6,232 nt of DNA from an uncultured Desulfobulbaceae bacterium (lineage in GTDB: Bacteria; Desulfobacterota; Desulfobulbia; Desulfobulbales; Desulfobulbaceae). The notes beneath the pieces were generated by a model that was not told the origin of the DNA, searched no databases, and worked only from the letters and a program-made list of their open reading frames with translations. Shown in pieces: positions 5,895 through 6,232 of the stretch. Within the stretch, counting starts at the first letter, position 1, and each line of letters opens with the position of its first letter. Location of the stretch: assembly GCA_945787305.1 (NCBI GenBank), contig CALZIH010000179.1:6176-12407 (forward strand), written 5' to 3'. Made by a program: the position numbers and the translations under genes.

Positions 5895-5910
5895 TTGTCA
5901 CGCTTGACAA
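5895..5910. promoter_or_regulatory. Perfect inverted repeat TTGTCA-N4-TGACAA, possible operator
   Basis: TTGTCA (5895-5900) and TGACAA (5905-5910) are exact reverse complements around CGCT, 63 nt upstream of the first lipoprotein ATG. The 16-bp symmetric form and position fit a binding site for a dimeric regulator. It could instead be a 6-bp hairpin in the leader RNA, since the suggested promoter would place it inside the transcript. Confidence 0.35.
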
Positions 5911-5928
5911 GGCGCAACCTACTCTTGA

Positions 5929-5956
5929 GATATAATGTTATCGGCAGGCCAGTGAA
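5929..5956 (-). promoter_or_regulatory. Possible weak promoter of the lipoprotein pair
   Basis: On the minus strand TTCACT (5956-5951) and TATATC (5934-5929) are 16 nt apart, each matching four of six consensus bases. The start would fall near 5922, giving a leader of about 90 nt. No terminator is visible after the thioredoxin stop at 5974, so read-through from that gene is an alternative. Confidence 0.25.
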
Positions 5957-5973
5957 GATACTATAGTTTTTTC

Positions 5974-6232
5974 TCACAACAGGCTGTTCAAACGTTGTTC
6001 CAATTCAGAGCCGGGTACAGCACCAACAACCTTGTCGACCACCTGAGCGTTTTGAAAAAAAATCAACGTCGGTACTCCACGAACCTGAAATTTTGCCGCA
6101 GTCGTCTGGTGCCGACTGGTATTCAACTTACAGATTAGAGCTCGACCTGCATATTGCCGAGCCATATTTTCAATCACAGGGGCAAGGCTCCTGCATGGCC
6201 CACAGGTGGGGGAATAAAAATCCACCAGTACG
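5974..6232 (-). CDS. Thioredoxin, missing its N-terminus at the right edge
   Basis: The frame is open from the window edge to TGA at 5976-5974. It reads VLVDFYSPTCGPCRSLAPVI, the canonical thioredoxin strand and CGPC redox site (6204-6193), followed by VRGVPTLIFF with the cis-proline beside the active site and VGAVPGSELEQRL in the last helix. The GTG at 6225 is the Val of VDFY, not a start. About 86 residues are present and the first 20 or so lie outside. The CGPC motif marks a disulfide reductase working with thioredoxin reductase in the cytoplasm, but a signal peptide in the missing part cannot be excluded. The usual Asn-Gly turn after the PTLIFF strand is Asn-Ala here. Beyond the stop there is no hairpin with a U tract, so the transcript may continue into the lipoprotein genes 141 nt downstream. 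Confidence 0.93.
   Translation of the reverse strand, partial: VLVDFYSPTCGPCRSLAPVIENMARQYAGRALICKLNTSRHQTTAAKFQVRGVPTLIFFQNAQVVDKVVGAVPGSELEQRLNSLL

Noticed and set aside
5833..5910. Upstream extension of the first lipoprotein to a TTG at 5910
   Set aside because: It would place 26 polar residues before a clear lipoprotein signal peptide, and it overlaps the inverted repeat and leader. The ATG at 5832 gives a standard signal peptide.
5904..5936. Perfect TTGACA and TATAAT hexamers on the plus strand
   Set aside because: They are 21 nt apart, outside the 16-18 nt range, and would only drive transcription antisense to thioredoxin. The TTGACA is also part of the inverted repeat.
1..6232. CRISPR arrays, tRNA or rRNA genes, insertion sequences, attachment sites
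   Set aside because: I saw no regularly spaced repeats, cloverleaf or rRNA-like segments, transposase motifs or flanking direct repeats.

Overview
The window reads as ordinary chromosomal DNA of a Gram-negative, diderm bacterium. Two genes have lipoprotein signal peptides, one belongs to the FlgO outer-membrane family, and there is a membrane sensor kinase with a large periplasmic domain. The cysteine-bearing form of ribosomal protein L28, the roughly balanced base composition and the style of the reductase fragment suggest Desulfobacterota (former Deltaproteobacteria), possibly Desulfobulbales. That placement comes from remembered family resemblance, not a search. I see no phage genes, transposases, CRISPR arrays, tRNAs or rRNAs.

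Layout. (1) Bases 2-283, plus strand: the 3' end of a short-chain dehydrogenase/reductase gene entering from the left. (2) Bases 290-891, minus strand: rpmB (L28) with its own promoter and intrinsic terminator, then an 84-residue acidic orphan whose stop lies 6 bp from the reductase stop. (3) Bases 892-1576: a gene-poor stretch holding a 54-codon gene (1175-1339) for a basic, four-cysteine protein I do not recognise. A terminator-like hairpin precedes it and a very good intrinsic terminator (1482-1509) follows it. (4) Bases 1577-4491, plus strand: a two-component operon with a Cache-HAMP-PAS-HisKA_3-HATPase kinase and a NarL/LuxR-type response regulator, overlapping by ATGA. (5) Bases 4532-5832, minus strand: two translationally coupled lipoproteins, the second a FlgO-domain protein. 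(6) Bases 5974-6232, minus strand: most of a thioredoxin with an intact CGPC site, running off the right edge.

How the parts may work together. The kinase and regulator form a self-contained pair that probably senses a periplasmic small molecule and drives transcription through the LuxR-type helix-turn-helix. The two lipoproteins probably form one envelope unit. They lie convergent to the two-component operon, and a perfect 16-bp inverted repeat (5895-5910) sits upstream of them as a possible operator. Any regulatory link between the two operons is inference from proximity.

The least explained items are the 54-residue CxxCxxxC protein with its structured flanks and the lipoprotein pair away from any flagellar gene. 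I found no clear evidence of a complete new system.
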